Program-made: the position numbers and the translations under genes | Notes under the pieces: generated by a model | Databases searched by the model: none | Told to the model about the DNA's origin: nothing | What the model saw: only the letters and a program-made list of their open reading frames with translations | Part shown: positions 9,576 to 18,514 of the stretch, piece by piece | Layout: each line of letters starts with the position of its first letter | Position numbering within the stretch: position 1 is the stretch's first letter | Assembly: GCF_900177715.1 (NCBI RefSeq) | Contig: NZ_FXWG01000001.1 | Span: 496,001 to 560,000, forward strand | DNA: 64,000 nt | Source: Altererythrobacter xiamenensis | Lineage (GTDB): Bacteria > Pseudomonadota > Alphaproteobacteria > Sphingomonadales > Sphingomonadaceae | Direction of reading: 5' to 3'

Positions 9576-9959
9576 CTAGGACTTCCCTTCGGCGCCCTTT
9601 TGCCACGGCCACTTGCCGTCGATTTCCACTTCAAGACTGAAGCTCAGGAATGTCCGGATGATCACGATCAGGCCGAGCACGAGGACGGATTCGAGCGTCG
9701 GGTCGACCGCAACGGTGCGGATGATGTCGGCCGCCACCAGCAGCTCCAGCCCCGTCAGGATCGAGCGCCCGAGCGTGCTGCGAAAGCGCGCGACCAGATC
9801 TCGCTCCCGCCCGGCTTCGCTGCCTCTGCCGACAACCAGATTTCGCCCGAATTTCACGGCGGCGATGATTGCGCCGATGATGATTACGGCAATTCCCGCC
9901 AATTCAAACAGCCGCGCCACATCGACTGCGATTGCGAGCATGATCTGATCGGTAAGCAT
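9576..9959 (-). CDS. DUF1622 membrane protein
   Basis: This 127-residue protein has three hydrophobic segments: about residues 13-38 (VARLFELAGIAVIIIGAIIAA), 68-84 (ILTGLELLVAADIIRTV) and 91-110 (VLVLGLIVIIRTFLSFSLEVE). The central R-x-x-L-G-R-x-I-L-x-G-L-E-L-L-V-A-A-D-I-I-x-T pattern is the DUF1622 signature. Function is unknown. It lies between rmuC and the divergently transcribed copper-storage gene, and its start region weakly resembles a ribosome-binding site. Confidence 0.85.
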   Translation of the reverse strand: MLTDQIMLAIAVDVARLFELAGIAVIIIGAIIAAVKFGRNLVVGRGSEAGRERDLVARFRSTLGRSILTGLELLVAADIIRTVAVDPTLESVLVLGLIVIIRTFLSFSLEVEIDGKWPWQKGAEGKS

Positions 9960-10044
9960 GGTGACTCAACCGGCGAAAGGGAGGACCGGTTCCGCCGGAA
10001 CAATCGCCATTCTCGCTCGCTGAGGAGATGAAGGAGAATTGACG

Positions 10045-10443
10045 ATGTCTATCAAGGAAATGATCAAGGAACACCCGCAGGTCGGGGCAGACTGGAACGA
10101 CCAGCTGGGCGAAGCCGTGCGCCACGCGATGTATTGCGCGGCGATCTGCAACAGCTGCGCCGATGCCTGCAGCGCGGAAGAAATGGATATGCGCGAATGC
10201 ATCCGGCTGTGCATGGATTGCTCGGACGTCTGCACCGCAACCTACCGGGTCGCGACGCGCCGTACCGCTGGCAATGTCGCAGTGATCGAGGCCCAGCTGC
10301 GCGCCTGCATCGCGGCATGTGAAGCCTGCGTCGAGGAATGTTCGAAGCACGATAACGACCACTGCCGCCGCTGCGCGCAGATGTGCCGCGAATGTGCCGA
10401 CGATTGCCTCAAAGCACTCAATGGCATGATGCAGAACGCGTAA
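10045..10443 (+). CDS. Four-helix bundle copper-binding protein (Csp family)
   Basis: This 132-residue, cysteine-rich protein has the CxxxC spacing along four predicted helices (AAICNSCADAC, CIRLCMDCSDVC, CIAACEACVEEC, CAQMCRECADDC) that defines the Csp copper-storage family (formerly DUF326). Cys side chains point into the bundle and store many Cu(I) ions. No signal peptide is visible, so it resembles the cytosolic Csp3 type. The ATG at 10045 has AAGGAG 8 nt upstream; a TTG at 10039 is less likely. Confidence 0.9.
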   Translation: MSIKEMIKEHPQVGADWNDQLGEAVRHAMYCAAICNSCADACSAEEMDMRECIRLCMDCSDVCTATYRVATRRTAGNVAVIEAQLRACIAACEACVEECSKHDNDHCRRCAQMCRECADDCLKALNGMMQNA

Positions 10444-10718
10444 GTTTGCGAACCCGCATCCGCGGGTCCGTCCTCGGCGCAGTTCCCTCGCTGCGCTCGG
10501 GGCACCTGCGGGGCGGGCGCGTGCCCTTGCGGTCGGCTGGTCGCCGACCGACACCACTCATCTGATCAGCGAGAGATCGATGCCGCAGGTATTGATTTCG
10601 TATGAGGACGTTGAATGAGATCGGTCACGGTAGTGACCGCAAGGCCGACCGGCCGTCGCGCGGTTAGCGCGGAAGCCTAAGGGGCCGGATGGCCCCGCCG
10701 GCGCTCGAGGCCAACAAA
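10444..10718. other. Intergenic region with several hairpins, no gene seen
   Basis: This 275-bp stretch between the csp gene and def holds at least three short inverted repeats: GGTCGGC/GCCGACC near 10530-10550, CGGTCAC/GTGACCG near 10622-10639, and GGGGCC/GGCCCC near 10681-10697. The last lies just downstream of def (minus strand) and may end its transcript. I see no convincing open reading frame. Confidence 0.4.
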
Positions 10719-11291
10719 CTACGCCGCCTGACGCAGCTTCTTGAGCTTTTTCAGGGCCATCTGCTTCTTGAGGCGGCTCAGATGGTCGATGAAGAGAATG
10801 CCCTCGAGATGGTCCATCTCGTGCTGGATGCACGTGGCCATCAGCCCCTCCATCGTTTCCTCATGGCTGTTACCGTCGAGGTCCTGGTAGCGGACCTTGC
10901 AGGTCGCCGGACGATCGACATCCGCATAAATCTCGGGAACCGAGAGGCAGCCTTCCTGATAGGTCGTCAGGTCCCCTGCCGGATCGACGATCACCGGATT
11001 GATGAAGATGCGCGGCTCTTTCTTGAGAGGATAGTGCACATGCTCATGTCCGTCATGATTGCACGGTTCCGGCTCGTCATCCTTGTCTTCCGGCTGCAGG
11101 TCGATCACCAGCACGCGCTTGGGAACGCCCACCTGGATCGCCGCGAGGCCGATACCGTTTGCGTCATACATCGTTTCGAACATGTCATCGACGAGGGTCT
11201 TGAGTTCGTCATTGAACTCGCCCTCTGCGACGGGTTCGGACACGACCTTGAGCCGGGGATCCGGCACTTCCAGGATTTCACGAATAGCCAT
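10719..11291 (-). CDS. def: Peptide deformylase
   Basis: This 190-residue metalloenzyme removes the formyl group from the N-terminus of new proteins. The three motifs are intact: GIGLAAIQVG, EGCLSVPE and CIQHEMDHLEG (Cys plus two His bind the metal). Between motifs 1 and 2 there is an insertion of about 20 residues rich in Asp, Glu and His (PCNHDGHEHVHYP) that the shortest family members lack. It lies in a decoding/repair cluster with recR and fmt; fmt supplies the formyl group this enzyme removes, but is on the opposite strand. Confidence 0.96.
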   Translation of the reverse strand: MAIREILEVPDPRLKVVSEPVAEGEFNDELKTLVDDMFETMYDANGIGLAAIQVGVPKRVLVIDLQPEDKDDEPEPCNHDGHEHVHYPLKKEPRIFINPVIVDPAGDLTTYQEGCLSVPEIYADVDRPATCKVRYQDLDGNSHEETMEGLMATCIQHEMDHLEGILFIDHLSRLKKQMALKKLKKLRQAA

Positions 11292-11345
11292 GAGGGTGAT
11301 TTAGTGTCGGCCGGGCGCAATCGCAAGCGCAGCAATGCGATCACG

Positions 11346-11942
11346 CTAATCGACAGGCCGCCTCGCCCTGAGCGCCTGCGCCAGCGTCCCCTCGTCGAGG
11401 TAATCGAGCTCGCCGCCTACGGGCAGGCCATGCGCCAGCTGGGTGATGCGCAACGGGAAGCCTTCCAGCCGCTCGGCAATGTAATGCGCGGTCGTCTGCC
11501 CCTCAAGCGTGGCGTTCATCGCGAGCACGACCTCGTCGATGCCGCCTTCCTCGATCCGGCCTAACAGGCTGGCGATGTTGAGATCCTCCGGCCCGATACC
11601 GTCGAGCGCCGACAGTTTGCCGCCAAGCACATGATAGCGTCCTGAAAAAAGCCGCGAGCGGTCGAGCGCCCAGAGGTCCGCGACATCCTCGACCACGCAG
11701 AGCGATTTCCGGTCGCGACGCGGGTCGGCGCAGATGCCGCAGGGGTTCTTCGTATCGACATTGCCGCAGGTGTCGCATTCGACCAGCGTGTCCTGAACGG
11801 TACCGAGCGCGGTTAGAAGCGCCGGGAGAGCCTGCTCGCGGTTCTTGACCAGCCAAAGCACCGCACGCCGTGCCGAGCGCGGGCCAAGCCCGGGTAGCCG
11901 CGCCAATGCGCCGGCCAATGCTTCGATCTCTTGCGATGCCAT
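11346..11942 (-). CDS. recR: Recombination mediator protein RecR
   Basis: This 198-residue protein is a ring-forming loader of RecA onto gapped DNA, working with RecF and RecO. The helix-hairpin-helix region ([20 protein letters not shown]), the four-cysteine zinc finger ([16 protein letters not shown]) and the Toprim domain ([13 protein letters not shown] to [18 protein letters not shown]) are all present. The ATG at 11942 gives the usual family length; an in-frame extension upstream is rejected. It is divergent from fmt, with about 50 bp shared between the two promoters. Confidence 0.96.
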   Translation of the reverse strand: MASQEIEALAGALARLPGLGPRSARRAVLWLVKNREQALPALLTALGTVQDTLVECDTCGNVDTKNPCGICADPRRDRKSLCVVEDVADLWALDRSRLFSGRYHVLGGKLSALDGIGPEDLNIASLLGRIEEGGIDEVVLAMNATLEGQTTAHYIAERLEGFPLRITQLAHGLPVGGELDYLDEGTLAQALRARRPVD

Positions 11943-11994
11943 GGGGTGACAGATAGGGGCCAGAGCGCGACCAAGAAAGGCCACAAACACCGTC

Positions 11995-12900
11995 ATGCGC
12001 ATAATCTTCATGGGAACCCCCGATTTCGCGGTACCGGCGCTCGAAGCGCTGCATCACGCTGCGCATGAAATCGTGTGCGTCTATACGCAGCCGCCGCGTC
12101 CGGCGGGCCGGGGCAAGAAGCTGCAGCCCTCCCCCGTCCAGAAGGTCGCCGAGCGTCTGGAGATCGAGGTGCGCCATCCGAAATCGCTGAAATCTGCCGA
12201 GGAGCAGGAGAAGTTCGCCGCGCTGGAGGCCGATGTCGCTGTCGTCGCGGCCTATGGCCTGATCCTGCCGCAACCCATACTCGACGCGCCTAAGCACGGC
12301 TGCCTCAACATCCACGCCTCGATCCTGCCGCGCTGGCGCGGGGCCGCGCCGATCCACCGCGCGATCATGGCGGGCGATCCGACCACCGGCGTGACCATCA
12401 TGCAGATGGAGGCGGGGCTCGACACAGGGCCGATGCTCGCCACCGTCCGCACCCCGATCGAGGACAAGACGACCGGCGAACTGACCGGGGAACTGGCCGA
12501 GCTTGGCGCGCAGTTGATGGTCGGCACGCTGCGCGATCTGCAAATCCATGTACCGGTGGCGCAGGACGACGCAGACGCGACCTATGCGCCCAAGATCGAC
12601 AAGGCGGAGGCGCGGATCGACTGGTCGAAACCCGCAAAAGAAGTTGTGCGTCACATCCACGGCCTTGCCCCCTTCCCCGGTGCCTGGTTCGAGGCAGACG
12701 GGGAGCGCGTGAAGCTGCTCCGCGCTGAAGTTTCGGACGGCGCAGGCACTCCCGGTGAAGTGCTCGACGATCAGTTGACCATCGCTTGCGGAGAAGCCGC
12801 GATCCGCCCCTTGCGCCTCCAGCGTGCGGGCAAGCCGGCGATGGACCGCGCGGACTTCCTCCGCGGCAGGCAAGTGCCCAGGGGCACGAAGCTGACGTGA
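11995..12900 (+). CDS. fmt: Methionyl-tRNA formyltransferase
   Basis: This 301-residue enzyme transfers a formyl group from 10-formyltetrahydrofolate to initiator Met-tRNA. It starts [19 protein letters not shown] and contains the catalytic region [19 protein letters not shown] with the Asn and His residues of the formyltransferase fold; the Asp lies in [12 protein letters not shown]. The C-terminal OB-like domain ([20 protein letters not shown]) binds tRNA. The stop overlaps the GTG start of truA by 4 bp, so the two are cotranscribed. Confidence 0.96.
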   Translation: MRIIFMGTPDFAVPALEALHHAAHEIVCVYTQPPRPAGRGKKLQPSPVQKVAERLEIEVRHPKSLKSAEEQEKFAALEADVAVVAAYGLILPQPILDAPKHGCLNIHASILPRWRGAAPIHRAIMAGDPTTGVTIMQMEAGLDTGPMLATVRTPIEDKTTGELTGELAELGAQLMVGTLRDLQIHVPVAQDDADATYAPKIDKAEARIDWSKPAKEVVRHIHGLAPFPGAWFEADGERVKLLRAEVSDGAGTPGEVLDDQLTIACGEAAIRPLRLQRAGKPAMDRADFLRGRQVPRGTKLT

Positions 12901-13646
12901 CCCGTTTCGCCCTCACGCTCGAGTTCGACGGCACGCCCTTTTCCGGCCTCCAGCGGCAGGAGAATGCGCCCTCCGTCCAGCAGGCAGTAGAGGAAGCCGC
13001 CAGCGCGATCACCGGCGAAGACGTGACGATGTTCAGCGCGGGGCGCACCGATGCGGGCGTCCACGCGCTCGCGATGCGCAGCCATATCGAGATTGCAAAG
13101 GAGATGACGCCTTTCCGCCTGATGGAGGCATTGAACGCGCACCTTCGCCCCCAGCCCATCGCGGTGACCCATTGCGAGGCGGTGGCGGATGATTGGCACG
13201 CGCGCTTTTCCTGTATCGGCCGCTCCTATGTCTATCGCATCATCAACCGCCGCGCGCCGCTGACCTTCGACAAGAACCGCGCCTGGCAAGTGCCGCAGCC
13301 GCTCGACGAAACCGCGATGCACGATGCCGCGCAGGCGCTGGTCGGGCTGCACGACTTCACCACCTTCCGCAGCGTCCAGTGCCAGTCGCAGAGCCCGGTA
13401 AAGACGCTCGACCTCTTGACCGTCGAGCGAGAGGGCGAGGAAGTGCGCGTGCACGCCGCCGCGCGCAGCTTCCTCCACCACCAGGTCCGCAGCATGGTCG
13501 GCTGCCTCGCGCTGGTCGGCATGGGGCGCTGGGACAGGCAGCGGCTGGAAGAGGCGCTCGAAGCGCGCGATCGGCAGGAGCTTGGCCTCAACGCCCCGCC
13601 GCATGGGCTCTACTTCGTCGCAGCCCAATATCCCGACGAGACTTGA
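12897..13646 (+). CDS. truA: tRNA pseudouridine synthase A
   Basis: This 249-residue enzyme modifies uridines 38-40 in the tRNA anticodon stem. The catalytic aspartate is in [14 protein letters not shown], and the [14 protein letters not shown] and FRSVQCQS segments match TruA. The GTG at 12897 overlaps the fmt stop and gives a normal N-terminus ([16 protein letters not shown]); a longer frame starting upstream is rejected. Confidence 0.95.
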   Translation: MTRFALTLEFDGTPFSGLQRQENAPSVQQAVEEAASAITGEDVTMFSAGRTDAGVHALAMRSHIEIAKEMTPFRLMEALNAHLRPQPIAVTHCEAVADDWHARFSCIGRSYVYRIINRRAPLTFDKNRAWQVPQPLDETAMHDAAQALVGLHDFTTFRSVQCQSQSPVKTLDLLTVEREGEEVRVHAAARSFLHHQVRSMVGCLALVGMGRWDRQRLEEALEARDRQELGLNAPPHGLYFVAAQYPDET

Positions 13647-13691
13647 CCTAACGTCACCCTAGCCAAGCGCGGATTGCAGGCGTAGCCATGC

Positions 13692-13709
13692 GGGTAATTC
13701 GAATTATCC
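13692..13709. promoter_or_regulatory. 18-bp near-perfect palindrome, candidate operator
   Basis: GGGTAATTCGAATTATCC is palindromic except for one base pair. It sits 20 bp before the ATG of the zinc-type dehydrogenase gene, where a repressor would block transcription. The regulator is unknown. Confidence 0.45.
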
Positions 13710-13728
13710 GACATTGGGAGACACCGAC

Positions 13729-14841
13729 ATGAGCACTACCGGCAAACAGCTTTTCACCACCCTGACGAGCGACGGCACGCTGACGGTCGAGATAGAGGAC
13801 GTCACCTTCCCCGACCCCACCGGCAACCAGGTGCTGGTCAAGATGGAGGCGGCACCGATCAACCCTTCGGACCTCGCGATCCTGACCGGCGCTGCCGACC
13901 TCGAGAATGCGGACTACTCGCCGGGCAAGTTCGTCGCCAACATGCCCGAACCCTTCAACACCGGGTCAAAGGCGCGCCACGGCCAGAAACTGCCCGCCGG
14001 TAACGAAGGCGCAGGCACGGTCGTTGCGACGGGCGACAGCGACGCTGCCAAGGCGCTGATGGGGCAACGCGTGGCCTGTGTTCCCGGCACTGCCTTCAGC
14101 CAGTATGCCATCGCCGATGCCGGTATGTGCCTGCCGCTGGGCGATCACAGCGCCGAAGCGGGCGCGTCCAGCTTCGTCAATCCGATGACCGCGCTTGGCT
14201 TTGCCGAGAATGCCAAGATGGATGGCGCCAAGGCGATGGTGCACACCGCCGCTGCCTCCAACCTCGGCCAGATGCTCATCAAGATATGCCAGGAAGACGG
14301 GATCGAGCTGGTCAACATCGTGCGCAAGCAGGAACACGTCGACATGCTCAAGGGATTGGGCGCGAAATATGTCGTGAACTCGTCCGACGATGATTTCATG
14401 AAGCAATTGCGCGAGGCGATCGACGCAACCGATGCCTTCTACGGCTTCGATCCGATCGGCGGCGGTCAGGCCGTCGACAACGTGTTCAAGGCGATGGAAC
14501 AAGTCGCGGTTTCGAAGATGACCGAATATTCGCGCTATGGCTCGAACCAGCAGAAGCGCATGTTCATCTACGGCCGCCTCGACCTCGGCCCGACGATCCT
14601 GACTCCGAGCTACGGCTTCGGCTGGACGCTGTCGGGCTGGCTGCTGACGCCGTTCCTCGCCAATGCCGGCATGGAAACCGTGGGCCGGATGCGCAAGCGC
14701 GTGCTCGACCAGCTCACGACGACATTCGCCAGCAGCTACAAGCGCAAGGTGACGCTGGAGGAGATGCTGACGAAGGACGCGGTGCTCGACTATCGCCAGA
14801 TGAAGACGGGCGAGAAATACCTCGTCACACCCTGGGGGTAA
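13729..14841 (+). CDS. Zinc-type alcohol dehydrogenase/quinone reductase-like protein (MDR superfamily)
   Basis: This 370-residue protein belongs to the medium-chain dehydrogenase/reductase superfamily. The N-terminal GroES-like part (VLVKMEAAPINPSDLAILTG, then GNEGAGTVVATGD) and the nucleotide-binding part (AMVHTAAASNLGQMLIKIC) are clear. A catalytic-zinc Cys-His-Glu set is not evident, so it is closer to the zinc-free quinone reductases. The substrate is unknown. The ATG at 13729 has GGGAG 8 nt upstream. A palindromic operator candidate lies in its promoter and a strong terminator follows, so it is probably monocistronic. Confidence 0.85.
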   Translation: MSTTGKQLFTTLTSDGTLTVEIEDVTFPDPTGNQVLVKMEAAPINPSDLAILTGAADLENADYSPGKFVANMPEPFNTGSKARHGQKLPAGNEGAGTVVATGDSDAAKALMGQRVACVPGTAFSQYAIADAGMCLPLGDHSAEAGASSFVNPMTALGFAENAKMDGAKAMVHTAAASNLGQMLIKICQEDGIELVNIVRKQEHVDMLKGLGAKYVVNSSDDDFMKQLREAIDATDAFYGFDPIGGGQAVDNVFKAMEQVAVSKMTEYSRYGSNQQKRMFIYGRLDLGPTILTPSYGFGWTLSGWLLTPFLANAGMETVGRMRKRVLDQLTTTFASSYKRKVTLEEMLTKDAVLDYRQMKTGEKYLVTPWG

Positions 14842-14875
14842 AACGCCTCGGCATTTGCGCGACTACGGGATCTGG

Positions 14876-14910
14876 AACTGTGCGGCCCCGGTCTTTGCCG
14901 GGGCACAGTT
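14876..14910 (+). terminator. Strong rho-independent terminator
   Basis: AACTGTG (14876-14882) pairs with CACAGTT (14904-14910), with an inner CCCCGG/CCGGGG stem and a short T-rich loop. TTTTC follows on the plus strand. It ends the dehydrogenase transcript and may act on the opposite strand too. Confidence 0.85.
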
Positions 14911-14982
14911 TTCACTTTATAGCGGACCTCTCGGGTCGTCGATCCCGTGTCGCGCTCAAAGCGGAAATGATGCGTGTCGCGA

Positions 14983-15237
14983 TCAATCGGATGGCGGCGT
15001 GCTCGGGCCTGGGTCCGATACGTAGCGAGGGTCTTCCGGGCCAATGCATTCGCCGGTGACCGTGGCGCTGGACACTACGATCGCCTCGGTCTTCTTGGAA
15101 TCGGTTTTCACGAACTGCTTGCCCATCGCTTCACATTGCGCGGCAGCATTTTTCGTCGCACCCTCTTCGAGATAGGTTGCACAACCCGAGAGCATTCCCA
15201 CAGCGGCAGCTACGGCCGCAATCTGAGCTTTATTCAT
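14983..15237 (-). CDS. Small lipoprotein of unknown function
   Basis: This 84-residue protein begins MNKAQIAAVAAAVGMLSGC, a lipoprotein signal peptide with the lipobox LSGC and the modified Cys at residue 19. The mature part is short (about 65 residues) with a second and third cysteine that could form a disulfide, and ends in a Pro/Ser/Asp-rich tail. No known domain is recognised. It follows the MFS gene on the same strand with 97 bp between them. Confidence 0.75.
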   Translation of the reverse strand: MNKAQIAAVAAAVGMLSGCATYLEEGATKNAAAQCEAMGKQFVKTDSKKTEAIVVSSATVTGECIGPEDPRYVSDPGPSTPPSD

Positions 15238-15334
15238 GAAGCGAATCGACCCTTAGGCCATTGAATTATGGCACGAAGCATCGATTATTCGTTTTCAGAA
15301 AAGGCGCAAGAAAATCCGGCATCAATGGCTGGAC

Positions 15335-16567
15335 TCAAGAATCTTCGCCCATGTCTTCCGCCTCGAGCACCGCCACCATCGGCGTCGTGCGCGGCAGGCT
15401 CTGGAACAGTTGCTGTTCGCCGGTGGGCACGGCCGCCCGCCTCACGGTACGCCATATGCCGAACAGGGCAGCACCTGCCGAAAGCGCCCCGATCACGGCG
15501 AAAAGTCCCGCAGGACCAAACGCGCTCATCGCGCTCGACCCGATCATCGGTCCCGCCATCGCGCCGACCGAATAGGTCAGGACCAGGCCGCTGCTCGCGC
15601 CGACACGCTGGTCTTCATCAAGGTGGTCGTTCGAATGCGCGACACACAGCGGGTAAAGCGCGAAGGCGAACCCGCCGAAGACGCTGCCGATTGCGATCGT
15701 GCCGATTGCTGGCAGTTCGAGTGCCGCGATGGCAGCGCTGACGGCCGCAGTGATTGCAAAGCAGGCGATGATGACGCGCCGTCTGTCGAATCTGTCGGAC
15801 AACCTGCCCAGCGGATATTGCAGCGCCACGCCGCCTGCAATGACGCAGGATGTAAACAGCGCGACTTGCGCGAGGCCCATTCCTATGCGCTGCACATAGA
15901 CCGCGCCCATCGCATAGAAGGCGCCCAACATCGCGCCGTTGGCAAGCGTTCCTATGATCCCGAGTGGTGACGCTGCGTAAAGCTTGCGTATCGAGAAGGG
16001 CGTGATCGCTTCGATCTGGGGTTGCTCCATGCGTGTCAGCAGCACCGGCAACAGGGCGATCGACAACAGGACGGCGGAGATCATGAACGGAAGGTCAGGG
16101 GCATCCTGACCGAGATTCAGCAGGAACTGCCCCCCCGCCTGACCGCAGTAAAGCGCGATCATGTAGGCAGCGAGCACCGTGCTGCGATTGGTCGGCGTCG
16201 CTTGTCGATTGAGCCAGCTTTCGAGGCAAACGAAAACGCCTGCCATCGCGAATCCATCGATGAAGCGCAGCACGATCCATATGGTCGGCAGCTCGAGGAT
16301 CGCATAGGCCAGGCTACTGGCGGAAAAGACGGTCACGAATGCCGCAAAGGCGCGGATGTGGCCGATGCGCGCAATCAGCAATTCGGCTCTCAGCGAACCG
16401 AGCGTCAACCCGGTGAAGTAACTTGTCGCAGCGAGCCCGATGATCAGCGAAGGGACGCCCGCACTCTCGAGCCGGATCGCGATAAGCGTAGACAGAAAAC
16501 CGCTACCCGCCATCAGGATGAAGATCGCGAGCAGCAATGCGCGCACTGAGAGAGCAGATGCGATCAT
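15335..16567 (-). CDS. Major facilitator superfamily transporter (YcaD-like)
   Basis: This 410-residue protein has about twelve hydrophobic segments. The loop between helices 2 and 3 (TSYFTGLTLGSLRAELLIARIGHIRAF) and its counterpart in the second half (YPLGRLSDRFDRRRVII) carry the MFS G-x-L-x-D-R-x-x-R-R pattern. The arrangement FIDGFAMAGVFVCLESWLNRQAT is typical of the YcaD/YfkF branch. The substrate cannot be told from sequence. The C-terminal cytoplasmic tail of about 35 residues ends EAEDMGEDS. Confidence 0.88.
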   Translation of the reverse strand: MIASALSVRALLLAIFILMAGSGFLSTLIAIRLESAGVPSLIIGLAATSYFTGLTLGSLRAELLIARIGHIRAFAAFVTVFSASSLAYAILELPTIWIVLRFIDGFAMAGVFVCLESWLNRQATPTNRSTVLAAYMIALYCGQAGGQFLLNLGQDAPDLPFMISAVLLSIALLPVLLTRMEQPQIEAITPFSIRKLYAASPLGIIGTLANGAMLGAFYAMGAVYVQRIGMGLAQVALFTSCVIAGGVALQYPLGRLSDRFDRRRVIIACFAITAAVSAAIAALELPAIGTIAIGSVFGGFAFALYPLCVAHSNDHLDEDQRVGASSGLVLTYSVGAMAGPMIGSSAMSAFGPAGLFAVIGALSAGAALFGIWRTVRRAAVPTGEQQLFQSLPRTTPMVAVLEAEDMGEDS

Positions 16568-16691
16568 GTCAGCCGGATAGCGCCCATGCCAGTCGGCATC
16601 AAAACATTACTGGCCGGATTTGCGAGGTCATACATTCGAGCAGACCGACAACCTTCCGGAAGACTCGCAGCAACGCGGGCCTTTCCGCTAC

Positions 16692-17675
16692 TCACCGCCC
16701 GTCGAATGCCTGCTGGATTTCCTTGAGATCGGTGGTTCCGCTGGCGATCAGCAATTGCGACAGGATGCGCGCCTTTTGCGGATTGAGAGCGCGCGCGGCG
16801 ACGAAGCCATTGACGTCGTCCTCCGGCTCGCGGTCGACCAGCCCCTCGTCGGCCCGGCTGGCGCGGGCCACCAGCACGCCATCCTCCTTGCGCAGGCGGA
16901 CGAGTTCGCGGCGAACGCTTTCGGGCATGTTGCCCTCGCCCACCCCCGCGATCACGATCCCACGCGTCTCCGGCCCGATCATGCAGGTCGCGGCCACCGG
17001 GTCCATGCCCGCATAGACATAGATCACCGGCACGGCAGGAAGGTTGTCGTCCCATTCGAATTGCGCAGGCTCACCGCTGCGCCACGGCGCGCCGAACCAT
17101 TCGAGCGAGGACGGCGTGACCAGCCCGACCGATTCGCGCGGGAACCCGCGGAAGGCATCGGTGCCGCGGGTGCGGACCTTGCGCACGTCGCGCGCGCCGA
17201 ACACCCGGTCGCCCATCACCACCAGCACGCCGCGCCCGGCAGCGTCCGGATCGCTCGCAACCCGCACCGCATTGGCGAAGTTGCGCAGTCCGTCATAGCC
17301 GACCGCGTCGGCGGGACGCATCGCGCCGACCACCACAACCGGCTTGGTTGCGGGCAGCGTCAGGTCGAGCAGGAAGGCAGTCTCTTCCAGCGTGTCGGTG
17401 CCGTGGGTGACGATGATCCCGTCGCAGCCGTCGTCTTTTAGCGCGTCATCAATGGCGCGGTGGAGCTCGTTCCAGACCTGCGGGCCGATGTCCGCCGAAT
17501 CGATATTGGCGATCTGGCGCCCGCTCAGTTCGGCTTCGAGGCCTAGCGCGCCGACTTTTTCGAGATAGTCCCCGATCTCGATCTGGCCCGCGCGATAGTC
17601 CTTTGCGATCGCTGATCCTGCGATTCCTGCTATCGTGCCGCCGGTGGCGAGAACGGTGATCCTGGTCGATGTCAT
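16692..17675 (-). CDS. L-asparaginase
   Basis: This 327-residue enzyme hydrolyses asparagine to aspartate and ammonia. The two active-site signatures are present: ATGGTIAG with the nucleophilic Thr near residue 12, and VTHGTDTLEETAFLLDL with the second Thr and Asp. No signal peptide is evident: the N-terminus MTSTRITVLATGG goes straight into the first strand, so it is probably cytoplasmic. It is read away from the downstream tRNA-Val. Confidence 0.93.
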   Translation of the reverse strand: MTSTRITVLATGGTIAGIAGSAIAKDYRAGQIEIGDYLEKVGALGLEAELSGRQIANIDSADIGPQVWNELHRAIDDALKDDGCDGIIVTHGTDTLEETAFLLDLTLPATKPVVVVGAMRPADAVGYDGLRNFANAVRVASDPDAAGRGVLVVMGDRVFGARDVRKVRTRGTDAFRGFPRESVGLVTPSSLEWFGAPWRSGEPAQFEWDDNLPAVPVIYVYAGMDPVAATCMIGPETRGIVIAGVGEGNMPESVRRELVRLRKEDGVLVARASRADEGLVDREPEDDVNGFVAARALNPQKARILSQLLIASGTTDLKEIQQAFDGR

Positions 17676-17784
17676 GGGTGCGGCGATAGGGCAGCGTGGA
17701 GCCGAATTACAATCGGCAATTGATTTTGAACGAATCGGCGCTAGATAGCGCCCACCCGCAGCGGCGATTACGCCATGGGCCGTG

Positions 17785-17860
17785 GGGCGATTAGCTCAGT
17801 TGGTAGAGCATCTCGTTTACACCGAGAGGGTCGGCAGTTCGAGCCTGTCATCGCCCACCA
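17785..17860 (+). tRNA. tRNA-Val (anticodon UAC)
   Basis: The acceptor stem GGGCGAT pairs with ATCGCCC, followed by an A discriminator and an encoded CCA (17858-17860). The anticodon stem TCTCG/CGAGA closes the loop TTTACAC, giving anticodon TAC. The D arm (GCTC...GAGC) and T arm (GTTCGAG) are normal. Confidence 0.97.
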
Positions 17861-17874
17861 GCATTTTGCGACGC

Positions 17875-17897
17875 GAAACCCTCCGGGGGAGGGTTTC
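17875..17897. terminator. Hairpin downstream of tRNA-Val
   Basis: A 10-bp perfect stem (GAAACCCTCC at 17875-17884, GGAGGGTTTC at 17888-17897) with a 3-nt loop lies 14 bp after the tRNA. It lacks a clear T-run, so it may act as a processing or pausing signal rather than a classical terminator. Confidence 0.5.
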
Positions 17898-17920
17898 AGC
17901 CACAATGCTCCCAAGCGACA

Positions 17921-17940
17921 GCGCGGGAGGAAACCCGCGC
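17921..17940 (-). terminator. Hairpin at the end of the TlpA-like gene
   Basis: GCGCGGG (17921-17927) and CCCGCGC (17934-17940) form a 7-bp stem right after the stop codon of the minus-strand thioredoxin gene. There is no T-run. Confidence 0.4.
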
Positions 17941-17941
17941 C

Positions 17942-18514
17942 CTACTCCGCAACCGCCTCGCGCACTGCCGCGATCGCCTCTTCGCTGTTCCAGTGATAGC
18001 CGCCCGCCACGCGGAAGACCTCTCGTCCCTGCGCATCGAACAGCACCGTCAGCGGCATTGCGCCGACATCGTCCAGCGCCCCGCTCAGTTGCGCCTCGGG
18101 GTCGAGCCACGGCTCCAGATTGCGAAAATCTCGCTCGGCAAAGAACGGGTCGACCACTTCTGCGCCGCGCATGTCCTGGCTGACGGTAACGACCCGAACC
18201 TCGTCCCCGAGCGTATCGGCAAGCTCGTCCAGCATGGGCATTTCGACCACGCAGGGCGCGCACCACGTCGCCCACAGGTTGAGCAGCACCGGCTGCCCTT
18301 GCGTTGCGCCCAGATTGAGCGTTTTGCCAGAAGGATCGGTCACGTTGATCGCCGGCATCAGCGTGCCCGCCTGCGAGCGGTCGATCTCGCCGCTCAAGCC
18401 CTGCTTCTCGCCCGCCAACTCTCCCTGTTGTTGCGCGGGCTCGTCTGCGCCCCTATCGCAGCCAGCAAGAAGCAGCGCCGAGGCAAGAAAAGTGAGCGAT
18501 AACCGTAAGGACAC
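17942..18514 (-). CDS. TlpA-like thioredoxin lipoprotein
   Basis: This 190-residue protein has a signal peptide ending in a lipobox ([11 protein letters not shown], Cys near residue 19), an Asp/Gln/Glu-rich linker and a TlpA/AhpC-type thioredoxin domain. The redox motif is [13 protein letters not shown], and [10 protein letters not shown] holds the cis-proline. It faces the periplasm and probably reduces disulfides, for example in cytochrome c maturation or envelope proteins. The GTG start at 18514 has GGAG 7 nt upstream; a much longer frame is rejected because the signal peptide would be internal. It is divergent from argH and the two 5' ends overlap. Confidence 0.88.
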   Translation of the reverse strand: MSLRLSLTFLASALLLAGCDRGADEPAQQQGELAGEKQGLSGEIDRSQAGTLMPAINVTDPSGKTLNLGATQGQPVLLNLWATWCAPCVVEMPMLDELADTLGDEVRVVTVSQDMRGAEVVDPFFAERDFRNLEPWLDPEAQLSGALDDVGAMPLTVLFDAQGREVFRVAGGYHWNSEEAIAAVREAVAE

